This document shows positions 23,546 through 30,523 of a stretch of 64,000 nt of DNA, one piece after another (positions within the stretch are counted from its first letter, which is position 1; the number at the start of each line of letters is the position of its first letter). This DNA comes from Trujillonella humicola (GTDB taxonomy: Bacteria; Actinomycetota; Actinomycetes; Mycobacteriales; Geodermatophilaceae). Where the stretch lies: contig NZ_JBJNRJ010000005.1 in NCBI RefSeq assembly GCF_046233715.1, forward strand, positions 62,001 through 126,000, given 5' to 3'. The position numbers were made by a program, and so were the translations under genes. Below the pieces are notes generated by a model. That model searched no databases, was not told the DNA's origin, and saw only the letters and a list, made by a program, of their open reading frames with translations.

Positions 23546-24612
23546 CCGGCGAGGACCTCGGCGAGGTCGTAGCGCACCGGCACGTCGAGCTGGTCGTAGG
23601 TGCAGCTGCGCGGCTCGCGGTCGGGGCGCCAGCGCAGGAACTGGCCGGTGTGCCGCAGCCGCCGTCCCTCCAGCTGGTCGTACTTGATCTCCACGACCAG
23701 CTCGGGCCGCAGCGGCACCCAGGACAGGTCCTTGCCGGCGTTCCAGCGGCTCTGCGCGCCGGGCATGCGGTGCTCGCCGTCCGTGTCGGTCTGCGCGTTG
23801 GCCCAGTCCTGCCAGGGGTGGCCGTCCAGCGCGCCGGCCCGGTAGGGGGCCAGCTCCTCGACCAGCTCGGCCCGCCGGGCCATCGGGAAGGAGGCGGCGA
23901 CGCCGATGTGCTGCAGGTCGCCCTCGCTGTTGTACAGCCCCAGCAGCAGGGAGCCCACGATCGGCCCGCTCTTGTGCCAGCGGAAGCCGGCGACCACGCA
24001 GTCGGCGGTGCGGACGTGCTTGACCTTCGTCATCAGCCGCTGGTCGGGGCCGTAGGGCAGGTCGGCGGCCTTGGCGACCACGCCGTCGAGCCCGGCGCCC
24101 TCGAACTGCTCGAACCAGCGCCGGGCGGTCTCCGGGTCCTGGGTGATGGCGGTGGTGTGCACCTGGCCGGTGGGGGTGACGACGTCGGTCAGCCGGGCCC
24201 GGCGCTGCGCGAACGGCAGCTCCATCAGCGACTGGTCGCCGAGCGCCAGCAGGTCGAAGGCGACGAAGGTGGCCGGCGTCTGCTCGGCCAGCAGCGTGAT
24301 CCGGCTCGCGGCGGGGTGGATCCGCTGCAGCAGGGCCTCGAAGTGCAGCCGGTCCCCGGCCGGGACGACGATCTCGCCGTCGACCACGCAGCGCTCGGGC
24401 AGGGCCGCCTTGACCGCCTCGACGACCTCGGGGAAGTAGCGGGTCAGCGGCCGCTCGTTGCGGCTGCCGAGCTCCACCTCGTCGCCGTCACGGAAGACGA
24501 TGCAGCGGAACCCGTCCCACTTCGGCTCGTAGAACAGGCCTTCGGCGACGGGCAGCGTCGTGGCCGCCTTGGCCAGCATCGGCTTGACCGGCGGCAGCAC
24601 GGGCAGGTCCAT
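23542..24612 (-). CDS. ATP-dependent DNA ligase (LigC/LigD-ligase type)
   Basis: A 356-residue ligase. Motif I is EPKWDGFR with the adenylated Lys31; SRNERPLTRYFPE, VVDGEIVV (motif III), DGVVAKA (motif IV) and MTKVKHVRTADCVVAGF (motif V) follow. The C-terminal OB domain contains GSLLLGLYNSEGDLQHIGV and VEIKYDQLEGRRLRHTGQFLRWRPD. It corresponds to the ligase domain of LigD or to stand-alone LigC and would act in NHEJ or end repair. It starts five bases after the signal peptidase stop and overlaps the sortase start, an unexpected operon for a repair enzyme. Confidence 0.92.
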   Translation of the reverse strand: MDLPVLPPVKPMLAKAATTLPVAEGLFYEPKWDGFRCIVFRDGDEVELGSRNERPLTRYFPEVVEAVKAALPERCVVDGEIVVPAGDRLHFEALLQRIHPAASRITLLAEQTPATFVAFDLLALGDQSLMELPFAQRRARLTDVVTPTGQVHTTAITQDPETARRWFEQFEGAGLDGVVAKAADLPYGPDQRLMTKVKHVRTADCVVAGFRWHKSGPIVGSLLLGLYNSEGDLQHIGVAASFPMARRAELVEELAPYRAGALDGHPWQDWANAQTDTDGEHRMPGAQSRWNAGKDLSWVPLRPELVVEIKYDQLEGRRLRHTGQFLRWRPDREPRSCTYDQLDVPVRYDLAEVLAG

Positions 24613-24617
24613 GCCGG

Positions 24618-25292
24618 TCAGTCAAGCAGCCGGACCGGTCTCGGTGGGACAGGCACCTTCGGGCGCGCCGCGCCCACCAGCAGGGTCACCGGCTCGTCGG
24701 CGACCGGGGCCATGACGACGGTGCGGGCGCTGTCCGCGTCCACCTCGCCGGCCGGCGCCGGGGCGTCCGGTCCGCCGTCGGCCGCACGCTTCCCCGGGTG
24801 GACGGCGAGCAGGCCGCAGACGAGGACGACGAGCACACCCACGCCCTTGGCGGAGTGCAGCAGCGCGATCAGCCGGCCGACGCCCGGGACGTCGAACCAG
24901 GCCTCGCCCTGCACCGCTGACGCCGGGACCGGTTGCCGGTCGGGGGCGTCGTTCGCGTCGCCCTGCGTGGTGAACACCGGCTCGCCGCCCGCCGCGTCGA
25001 CGGCGACCACCCGGTGGGTGACCCGGGCGGCGGGGTCGGAGGGGTGCGCGAAGGTGATCACGTCGCCGACCTCGACGTCCGCCGGGTCGACCTCCCGCGT
25101 GAACACCATCCCGCCCACCGGCAGGCCGGGGGTCATGCTCCCGGAGAGCACGGCCAGGGCCTGCCCGCCGGTGACCGCCGGGTAGAGGGCCACCCCCAGC
25201 GCGGTCGCCGTCCCCGCCAGCAGCACCAGGCCGATCGCCCACGCCGCGACCCGGCGGGCCGTCTCGAGCAACGGCGGAGCGGGGGAGGGCAC
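24618..25292 (-). CDS. Signal peptidase I, SipW/ER-type
   Basis: A 224-residue membrane protease. One N-terminal span (about 16-45), then LSGSMTPGLPVGG with the catalytic Ser52, GDVITFAHP, and RVTHRVVAVD with His94 in the place of the bacterial Lys. This Ser-His form defines the ER-type, SipW-like signal peptidases. A second hydrophobic span (about 140-165) is followed by a Pro/Ala-rich cytoplasmic tail. GTG at 25292 is taken as start; GTG at 25322 in the same frame is an alternative, and neither has a good ribosome site. It is divergent from genes for proteins with SipW-type signals at 26433 and 29656, its likely substrates. Confidence 0.88.
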   Translation of the reverse strand: MPSPAPPLLETARRVAAWAIGLVLLAGTATALGVALYPAVTGGQALAVLSGSMTPGLPVGGMVFTREVDPADVEVGDVITFAHPSDPAARVTHRVVAVDAAGGEPVFTTQGDANDAPDRQPVPASAVQGEAWFDVPGVGRLIALLHSAKGVGVLVVLVCGLLAVHPGKRAADGGPDAPAPAGEVDADSARTVVMAPVADEPVTLLVGAARPKVPVPPRPVRLLD

Positions 25293-25333
25293 GGGCCGAG
25301 TCTCGCGGGCGCGGGCGGGCACGGCATCATCGA

Positions 25334-25345
25334 TTCTGACGATGT
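25334..25345. promoter_or_regulatory. TTCTGACGATGT box, copy 1
   Basis: The 12-base word TTCTGACGATGT occurs in the spacer between the SipW gene and the secreted-protein gene, and again at 29543-29554 upstream of the TasA-like gene. Recurrence at the two promoter regions of one locus suggests a shared regulator site, perhaps for the LuxR-type response regulator at 27192-27866. Confidence 0.35.
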
Positions 25346-25377
25346 GGCGCCCGCCGGCCGGCCGCGACGATCGCCCG

Positions 25378-26436
25378 GTGCGCCGTCCCCTCTCCACCGC
25401 TGCCGTCGTCCTCGTGGCGACTGCCGGCGTCCTCGCCACCGGCGGGCCGGCCGCGGCCGAGGGCGGCCTGGTCCCCGGCCTGACCCAGGACGTGCGGGTC
25501 GACCTCGACCGCGACGGCTGGCGCGAGACCCCGGAGGTCCTCGCCGTCGCCGTCGCCGCCGTCGGCTCGGCGGAGAACGGCTGCCTCGCACCGGAGCGGG
25601 ACATGGGGGACGGGTGCGCCGACGAGGGTGCGGACCCGGACGCCGACCCCGGTGAGCTGGTCGACCAGCTGAGCGCCACGGTCGCCCCCGGTTCGGTCGA
25701 CGGGTCGGGGAAGTGCGCGCCGCTCGGGCCGTCGGTGGACCTCCCGCTCGTCGCGCCGTCGCCGGACGGGGCGACCGGGAAGCCGGTGCTGCGCTACCTG
25801 CCGCTGACCCTCGACACGGGCGCGAGCTGGTCCGCCGTCACCTGCCTGACCCTGGCGCTGACCTTCGAGGACCGCCCCGACAACAACCTCGCGCAGTCCG
25901 ACACCCTCGAGCTGGAGCTGGAGGTGTCCGCGGAGTCCTTCGCGCCCGGCGGCGGGACCGGCCCGGGGGACGGCGGGGCCACCGGCGGCACCGGCGGCGG
26001 CGCCCCGGGCGGTGGAGGCGGCACCGCGGGCCCCGGCGTCGGCGGCCCGCCGGCCGGCGTCGGCCCGACGGCCGGCGTCGGCGCGGGGAACGGCCGGGGC
26101 GTTGCTCCGGGCGTTCCGGTCCGGGGTGGCGCGGCCGCGCAGGGCGTCACGCCCGGCGGCACCGTGGTGGGCCGGTCGGCCGCGTCGGTGACCGTCGACG
26201 ACGACGGTGTCCGGTCCGGGACGAGGCCCGGGTCCGGGACGACGACGGAGACCCGTGCCCAGGCGGAGGCCGCGCCGGACACCCCGGCGCAGACGCAGAC
26301 CCTGACCCGGGCGGCGGGCCAGTCGCTCGGTGCGGCCGTGATGTGGGCCGGTGGCCTCTTCCTCGCCGTCCTGGCGCTGGGCTGGTTCCTGTTCCTCGTG
26401 GTGCGCCGTCGGCGCCGGGCGGAGAGTGCGGCATGA
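25378..26436 (+). CDS. Secreted, membrane-anchored Gly-rich protein
   Basis: About 352 residues from the GTG at 25378 (an ATG at 25342 in frame would add 12 residues before the signal peptide). Order: signal peptide (RRPLSTAAVVLVATAGVLATGGPAAA), an acidic extracellular domain of about 160 residues with two cysteine pairs possible, a Gly/Pro/Ala-rich stretch (about 195-245), then a C-terminal span (AAVMWAGGLFLAVLALGWFLFLVV) and basic tail RRRRRAESAA. This is a surface protein with a stop-transfer anchor; no LPxTG-type motif was seen. Its stop overlaps the start of the next gene (ATGA). Function unknown; likely part of the SipW-linked surface system. Confidence 0.72.
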   Translation: MRRPLSTAAVVLVATAGVLATGGPAAAEGGLVPGLTQDVRVDLDRDGWRETPEVLAVAVAAVGSAENGCLAPERDMGDGCADEGADPDADPGELVDQLSATVAPGSVDGSGKCAPLGPSVDLPLVAPSPDGATGKPVLRYLPLTLDTGASWSAVTCLTLALTFEDRPDNNLAQSDTLELELEVSAESFAPGGGTGPGDGGATGGTGGGAPGGGGGTAGPGVGGPPAGVGPTAGVGAGNGRGVAPGVPVRGGAAAQGVTPGGTVVGRSAASVTVDDDGVRSGTRPGSGTTTETRAQAEAAPDTPAQTQTLTRAAGQSLGAAVMWAGGLFLAVLALGWFLFLVVRRRRRAESAA

Positions 26437-27155
26437 GGCGGCAGACGCAGTGGGCCCTGGGCGGCGTCCTCGCCGGGACGGTCCTCCTGGGCGCCGGCAC
26501 GACCCTGGCCACCTTCAGCGACCGGGCCGAGGTCGGCGCGAGCGCGGGTGCGGCCTCGCTCGCGCTCGACGTCTCGCCGGCGTCCTCCGGTGGGGCGCCC
26601 CTCCAGGTCCGCGCCCAGGACGCCGGGGGTGCGCAGCTGCAGGTCACCGCGAGCGGCCCGGTCCCCGGGCGGCTGCTGCTCACCCTCCCGGCCGACGACT
26701 GCCGCGACCTGCCCGACCTGGCGCTGACGGTGACCGGCCCGGGCGCCGCGGCCGTGACCGCGACCCTGTGCGAGCTCGTCGGGGGCCGGGACCTGGGGCC
26801 GCTGCAGGCCGGTGCGACCACGCTCGCGCTGCACGTGGGCCGCGCCCCGGAGTCCGAGCCGGTACCGACCGACGCCACCTGGACCGGGGACCTGCGCCTC
26901 GACCTCGTCCAGGACGCCGCCACGGCCGGCTTCAGCGACACGCGGACGGTGCGGGCCCACCTCGTCGTCCCCGGTTCCCCCGCCGCGGTCACCCCGCCGG
27001 GGCAGGGCGGCCAGCCACCCGGCACCCCCGGCAACGGCAACCCGGGCAACGGCAACCCGGGCAACGGCAACCCGGGCAACGGCAACCCGGGCAACGGCAA
27101 CCCGGGCAACGGCAACCCGGGCAACGGCAACCCCGGCGGCGGGCGACCGCGCTGA
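26433..27155 (+). CDS. SipW-type-signal exported protein with GNGNP repeats
   Basis: A 240-residue exported protein. The signal segment RRQTQWALGGVLAGTVLLGAG followed by TTLATFSDRAEV has the TxAxFSD hallmark of proteins cleaved by SipW and related to TasA/camelysin fibre proteins. A beta-rich domain (about 35-195) follows, then seven GNGNP pentapeptides and GGGRPR. The ATG at 26433 overlaps the previous stop. Expected location: cell surface or extracellular fibre. Assignment to a TasA-like role rests on the signal motif, fold type and the SipW gene next door; overall similarity is weak. Confidence 0.77.
   Translation: MRRQTQWALGGVLAGTVLLGAGTTLATFSDRAEVGASAGAASLALDVSPASSGGAPLQVRAQDAGGAQLQVTASGPVPGRLLLTLPADDCRDLPDLALTVTGPGAAAVTATLCELVGGRDLGPLQAGATTLALHVGRAPESEPVPTDATWTGDLRLDLVQDAATAGFSDTRTVRAHLVVPGSPAAVTPPGQGGQPPGTPGNGNPGNGNPGNGNPGNGNPGNGNPGNGNPGNGNPGGGRPR
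27030..27134 (+). repeat. Seven 15-base repeats encoding GNGNP
   Basis: GGCAACGGCAACCCG is repeated seven times without spacers, in frame with the end of the SipW-type protein gene; the last copy ends CCC. Near-perfect copies suggest recent expansion by slippage or unequal recombination, so the number may differ between strains. Confidence 0.93.
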
Positions 27156-27191
27156 GCCGTCGGCGGCCGACCGGGCCCCGCCGCCGGGGCG

Positions 27192-27866
27192 CTACGGTGC
27201 GCCGTCGAGCCAGCCGGCCTGACGGGCCAGCGCCACGGCCTGCAGCTGCGAGGACACCTGCAGCTTGCCGAGGACGGCCCGGATGTGGGTGCGGACGGTC
27301 GCCTCGCTGACGAAGGACCCGGCCGCGATGGCGGCGGCGGGCAGGCCGGCGGCCATGCAGCGGAGCACCTCGTCCTCGCGCGGGCTCAGCGAGCGGAACG
27401 GCGCGAGGCGGTCCTCCTCCTCGCGGCGGGCCCGCCGGGCGGCCGCCAGCAGGTCCTGCCGCCGGTGCTCGCCGAGGACCGGGTCCCCGGCGCGGACCGC
27501 CTGCACCAGCGCGACCAGGTCGTCGAGATCGGTCTCCTTGGGGACGACGGTGACCGCGCCCCGCTCGAGGGCCGTGCCCCACGTGGCGTCCCCGACCTCG
27601 CCGGTGACCACGACGACGCGGCAGCCGGCCGCGGTGAGCGGGCCCACCAGGTCCAGTCCGTCGACGGGTACGCCGTCGTCGTCGCAGCCCAGGCGCAGGT
27701 CGAGCAGCACCGTGGCGGGCGCCGCGGCCAGGCACGCCTCGACGACGGCGGCGGCGGACGTCGGCTCGACCCGGTCGGCCCGGATCCCCGCGGCGGTCAG
27801 GCCCAGCTGCACGGCCTGGGCGAACAGCGAGTGGTCGTCGACGAGCAGCGTCGGCCCGGCGCTCAC
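27192..27866 (-). CDS. LuxR-family response regulator
   Basis: A 224-residue two-component response regulator. The receiver domain (about 1-125) has the acidic pair D10/D11, phospho-acceptor Asp56 (VLLDLRLG) and Lys111 (VVPKET). The C-terminal LuxR/NarL helix-turn-helix (about 155-224) has LSPREDEVLRCMAAGLPAAAIA and SEATVRTHIRAVLGKLQVSSQLQAV. The GTG at 27866 forms a GTGA overlap with the stop of the kinase gene. It lies between the two plus-strand genes for SipW-type proteins and is transcribed towards the first, so it is the obvious candidate to control them. Confidence 0.93.
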   Translation of the reverse strand: MSAGPTLLVDDHSLFAQAVQLGLTAAGIRADRVEPTSAAAVVEACLAAAPATVLLDLRLGCDDDGVPVDGLDLVGPLTAAGCRVVVVTGEVGDATWGTALERGAVTVVPKETDLDDLVALVQAVRAGDPVLGEHRRQDLLAAARRARREEEDRLAPFRSLSPREDEVLRCMAAGLPAAAIAAGSFVSEATVRTHIRAVLGKLQVSSQLQAVALARQAGWLDGAP

Positions 27867-29401
27867 CGGACCGCCGCCGACGGTCGGGCGCCGAGGGGCA
27901 GGTGGTCCCCGACCGGGATGCGCGGCCGGGGGAGGGTGGACGGCGCCGCGGGGGCGTCCGCGGGCTCCGGGCCCAGCGGCAGGGTCAGCACGAACCGGCA
28001 GCCCACGGCGGAGTCGGCGGCGACCAGGTCCCCGCCGTGCCGCCGCGCCAGGTCCCGGGAGATCGCCAGGCCGAGCCCCTCGCCGGGGCTGGCGGCGCCG
28101 CGCTCGCCGGCCTCGAAGGCCGCGGCCCGCCGCCCGGCCGCCAAGCCCGGCCCGTCGTCGGCCACGGTGACGGTGAGCGAGCCGGCGACCTCGACGGTCA
28201 GGGTGCAGAGGGCGCCGGGGGCGTGCACGAGCGCGTTGCCGAGCAGGTTGCCGACGACGACGGCGAGCGCGTCGCCGTCCACGGTGACCGGGGCGGCGCC
28301 CGACGGCTGCCAGCGCAGCCGCAGCCCGCGTTCCCGGTGGCCGGCCACGAGCGGGCGCAGCAGCCGGTCCAGGTCGGTGCGGCGTGCCCGCGGCGGGCGG
28401 TCGGGCAGGCGCAGCAGGCGCTCGAGGCGGGCGAGCTCCCCGTTGACGGACTCCTGCAGGTCGGCGCGGAGCGCGGCCTGGGCGGGAGCGGTGGCGCGCT
28501 GGACGGCGGAGGTCGCCGCGCGCACCCCGGCGACGGTGGCGCGCGCGTCGTGCAGGCAGGCCCGCGCCTGCTGCAGCTGGCGCTCGTGGCCGGCGAGCTG
28601 CTCCAGCAGTCCGGCGACGTAGCGTTCCTGCCCGGCGAGGGCGTCGGTGAGCCGGCGGGCCGCGGCCAGGGCGGCCGCGCCGGCGGCGGCGGCCGTGCCC
28701 GCGTCGCGGACCAGGGCGACCACCCCGCCGGCGCCCGGGACCAGGGCGGGCAGCGCGGCCAGCGCCGCGATCCCGGAGAGCGCGAGGGCGACCACCGCCA
28801 GGGCCTGGGCCGAGCGCCGGTGACCGGTGCTGAGCTGGTCGCTGCGCCAGGCGGCGACGGCGGTCGCCCCCCACAGCGCGGACAGCGCCAGGCAGGCGCC
28901 CGCGGCCGCCGGCCGGGTGAGTGCCGGTGCCGCGGCGCTCGCGCCGACCGCGGCCGCACCGGCCAGCGCCAGCGCCAGGAGCCCGGCCGTGACGGGGCGC
29001 CGGCGTGATCCCGCGCCGGGGAAGGCGCGCAGCACGATGGCGGCGGCCGTGGCGGCGACGGCGAGGTGGGCGGCCGCGGGCAGCGCCGGCCCGGCGCCGT
29101 CGACGAGAGCTCCGGTGACCACCCCGGCCGGCCGGCTCAGGCCGACGAGCAGCAGCCCCACGCCCACCGACCGGGTGGTCTCGTTGCCGGTGACCCGCCA
29201 CCGCAGCAGGTGGCCGCAGCCGGCCGCCAGGAAACCCAGGGTCGCCGCGACGAGGAGCACCTCGTGCCGCGCCTCTGCCCGGCCCACCGCGAGGACGGCG
29301 ACGGCGGCAGCGACGGCGATCACGGCGGCCGCGACGCGTGCGGCGCCAAGCCGCCGGCAGGTGCGCCGCACCGCGCTCGCGGCGGTGTTCGTGCTGGTCA
29401 T
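27863..29401 (-). CDS. Membrane sensor histidine kinase
   Basis: A 512-residue kinase. About seven to eight hydrophobic Ala/Val/Leu-rich segments fill residues 20-255 and probably form the sensor. A coiled dimerisation region follows, with the likely phospho-acceptor His near 283 (CLHDARATVAGV). The ATPase domain has NLLGNALVHAPG (N box), VADDGPGL (G1), EGLGLAISRDLARRHGGDL (G2) and a C-terminal Pro-rich tail. The ATG at 29401 is preceded by GGGGGGT within a hairpin. Cotranscribed with the LuxR-type regulator; divergent from the TasA-like gene at 29656. The signal it senses is unknown, possibly membrane or wall state. Confidence 0.9.
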   Translation of the reverse strand: MTSTNTAASAVRRTCRRLGAARVAAAVIAVAAAVAVLAVGRAEARHEVLLVAATLGFLAAGCGHLLRWRVTGNETTRSVGVGLLLVGLSRPAGVVTGALVDGAGPALPAAAHLAVAATAAAIVLRAFPGAGSRRRPVTAGLLALALAGAAAVGASAAAPALTRPAAAGACLALSALWGATAVAAWRSDQLSTGHRRSAQALAVVALALSGIAALAALPALVPGAGGVVALVRDAGTAAAAGAAALAAARRLTDALAGQERYVAGLLEQLAGHERQLQQARACLHDARATVAGVRAATSAVQRATAPAQAALRADLQESVNGELARLERLLRLPDRPPRARRTDLDRLLRPLVAGHRERGLRLRWQPSGAAPVTVDGDALAVVVGNLLGNALVHAPGALCTLTVEVAGSLTVTVADDGPGLAAGRRAAAFEAGERGAASPGEGLGLAISRDLARRHGGDLVAADSAVGCRFVLTLPLGPEPADAPAAPSTLPRPRIPVGDHLPLGARPSAAVR

Positions 29402-29413
29402 GGGCAGGACCCC

Positions 29414-29441
29414 CCGTGGTCTGGGCGCCAGCAGACCACGG
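29414..29441 (-). promoter_or_regulatory. Hairpin in leader of histidine kinase gene
   Basis: CCGTGGTCTG (29414-29423) and CAGACCACGG (29432-29441) form a perfect 10-bp stem with 8 bases between arms. On the minus strand it lies 13-40 bases before the kinase ATG and its 3' arm runs into the G-rich ribosome site. It could hinder translation or be an operator. Confidence 0.4.
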
Positions 29442-29542
29442 TGGGGCGACTCCATCGGTGGATCGCTCCGCCGGGCGCGAGGCGCCTGCGGCGCGCGGGT
29501 CGGCTGGGGCGAACGAGGTCGGAGTGGGACCGCGATCGACAG

Positions 29543-29554
29543 TTCTGACGATGT
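29543..29554. promoter_or_regulatory. TTCTGACGATGT box, copy 2
   Basis: Second copy of the word found at 25334-25345, here in the 254-base divergent spacer between the sensor kinase and the TasA-like gene, about 100 bases upstream of the latter. A candidate binding site for the regulator of this locus. Confidence 0.35.
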
Positions 29555-29655
29555 CCGGTGCGGTGGCCCACCGGGAGGGTCGAGGTCGACTGCCGCGGCG
29601 CCGTGCCCGGTGAGAGTGCCGTCGTCCGACGGGGACATCGACAGGGAGTTCCACC

Positions 29656-30408
29656 GTGAAGAAGATCGCCATCGCCTCCGCCGCCATGGGCGGGGTCGCC
29701 CTCATCGCCTTCGGCGCCGGCGGCACCTTCGCCGCCTTCAGCGACACGGCGGAGACCTCCGGCGAGGTCGGCGCCGGCACCCTCGTGCTGAGCACCACCG
29801 AGGAGATCAGCACCCAGGCACGGAACCTGGAGCTCGCCCCGGGGCAGTCGACGCTCCTGGCGTTCCCGGTGCAGAACGGCGGGAACCTCCCCGGCGTCCT
29901 GACCGCCGTGGCGGCGATCCAGGACGCGCCCGACGCCTGCGACTCCGCCTCCGAGGCCGGGTCCTGCGGCGGGCTTGAGGGCGACTTCTCCCGCTTGGCC
30001 ACCGTCAGCGCCTACCAGCGGCCGGTGAACAGCGCGGTCGACTGCACCCCGACCGTCAACCTCACCTCCGCGACGCTGCTGGCCGGCGACGTGCCGCTCG
30101 CCGCCCTCGACGGCGAGCGCGTGACCGGTCAGCGACTCTCGGCGGGCCAGGTCACCTGCTTCGTGCTCCGCGTGTCCCTGGACCAGAACGTCGGCAACGA
30201 GGTCCAGGGTGACTCGGCGACGCTGACCGTCGACCTGACGCTGGACCAGGCCACCTCGGCCCCCTCGACTCCGGGCAACAACGGCGGGGCCAACAACGGC
30301 GGGGGCAACAACGGCGGGGGCAACAACGGCGGGGCGAACAACGGCGGGGCGAACAACGGCGGGGGCAACAACGGCGGGGGCGGCGGTCGCCCGACCCCGC
30401 GGGTCTGA
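29656..30408 (+). CDS. TasA/camelysin-like exported protein with NNGG repeats
   Basis: A 250-residue protein. The signal MKKIAIASAAMGGVALIAFG-AGGTFAAFSDTAET has the canonical SipW-type AxFSDT site. The mature part (about 30-205) is a Thr/Leu/Val-rich beta domain with VGAGTLVLST and LAPGQSTLLAFPVQNGGNLPG, the pattern of TasA and camelysin fibre proteins, and has four cysteines that could form two disulfides. Seven NNGGA/G pentapeptides end the chain. GTG start at 29656 follows GGGAG. Probably secreted, SipW-processed and assembled outside the cell. It is divergent from the two-component system that may control it. Confidence 0.82.
   Translation: MKKIAIASAAMGGVALIAFGAGGTFAAFSDTAETSGEVGAGTLVLSTTEEISTQARNLELAPGQSTLLAFPVQNGGNLPGVLTAVAAIQDAPDACDSASEAGSCGGLEGDFSRLATVSAYQRPVNSAVDCTPTVNLTSATLLAGDVPLAALDGERVTGQRLSAGQVTCFVLRVSLDQNVGNEVQGDSATLTVDLTLDQATSAPSTPGNNGGANNGGGNNGGGNNGGANNGGANNGGGNNGGGGGRPTPRV
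30277..30381 (+). repeat. Seven 15-base repeats encoding NNGG(A/G)
   Basis: Seven in-frame units of AACAACGGCGGGG followed by two variable bases, encoding NNGGA or NNGGG, at the end of the TasA-like gene. Same unit length and copy number as the array at 27030-27134 but a different sequence. Confidence 0.92.
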
Positions 30409-30523
30409 CCATCGCGCGAGGGCGGTCCGGGGGCTCCCCGGGCCGCCCTCGCGGCGTCCGGGGCCGTCGGCGACCATGGGGAGCCGGTCCGCCGCACGGG
30501 GACCCGGGCAGAGGGAGAGGTGC

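Noticed and set aside
27030..27134. Regular direct repeats that could suggest a CRISPR array
   Set aside because: The 15-base units have no spacers and are in frame with a protein gene, encoding GNGNP.
30277..30381. Second direct-repeat array considered as CRISPR or microsatellite outside genes
   Set aside because: In frame with the TasA-like gene, no spacers; a protein repeat.
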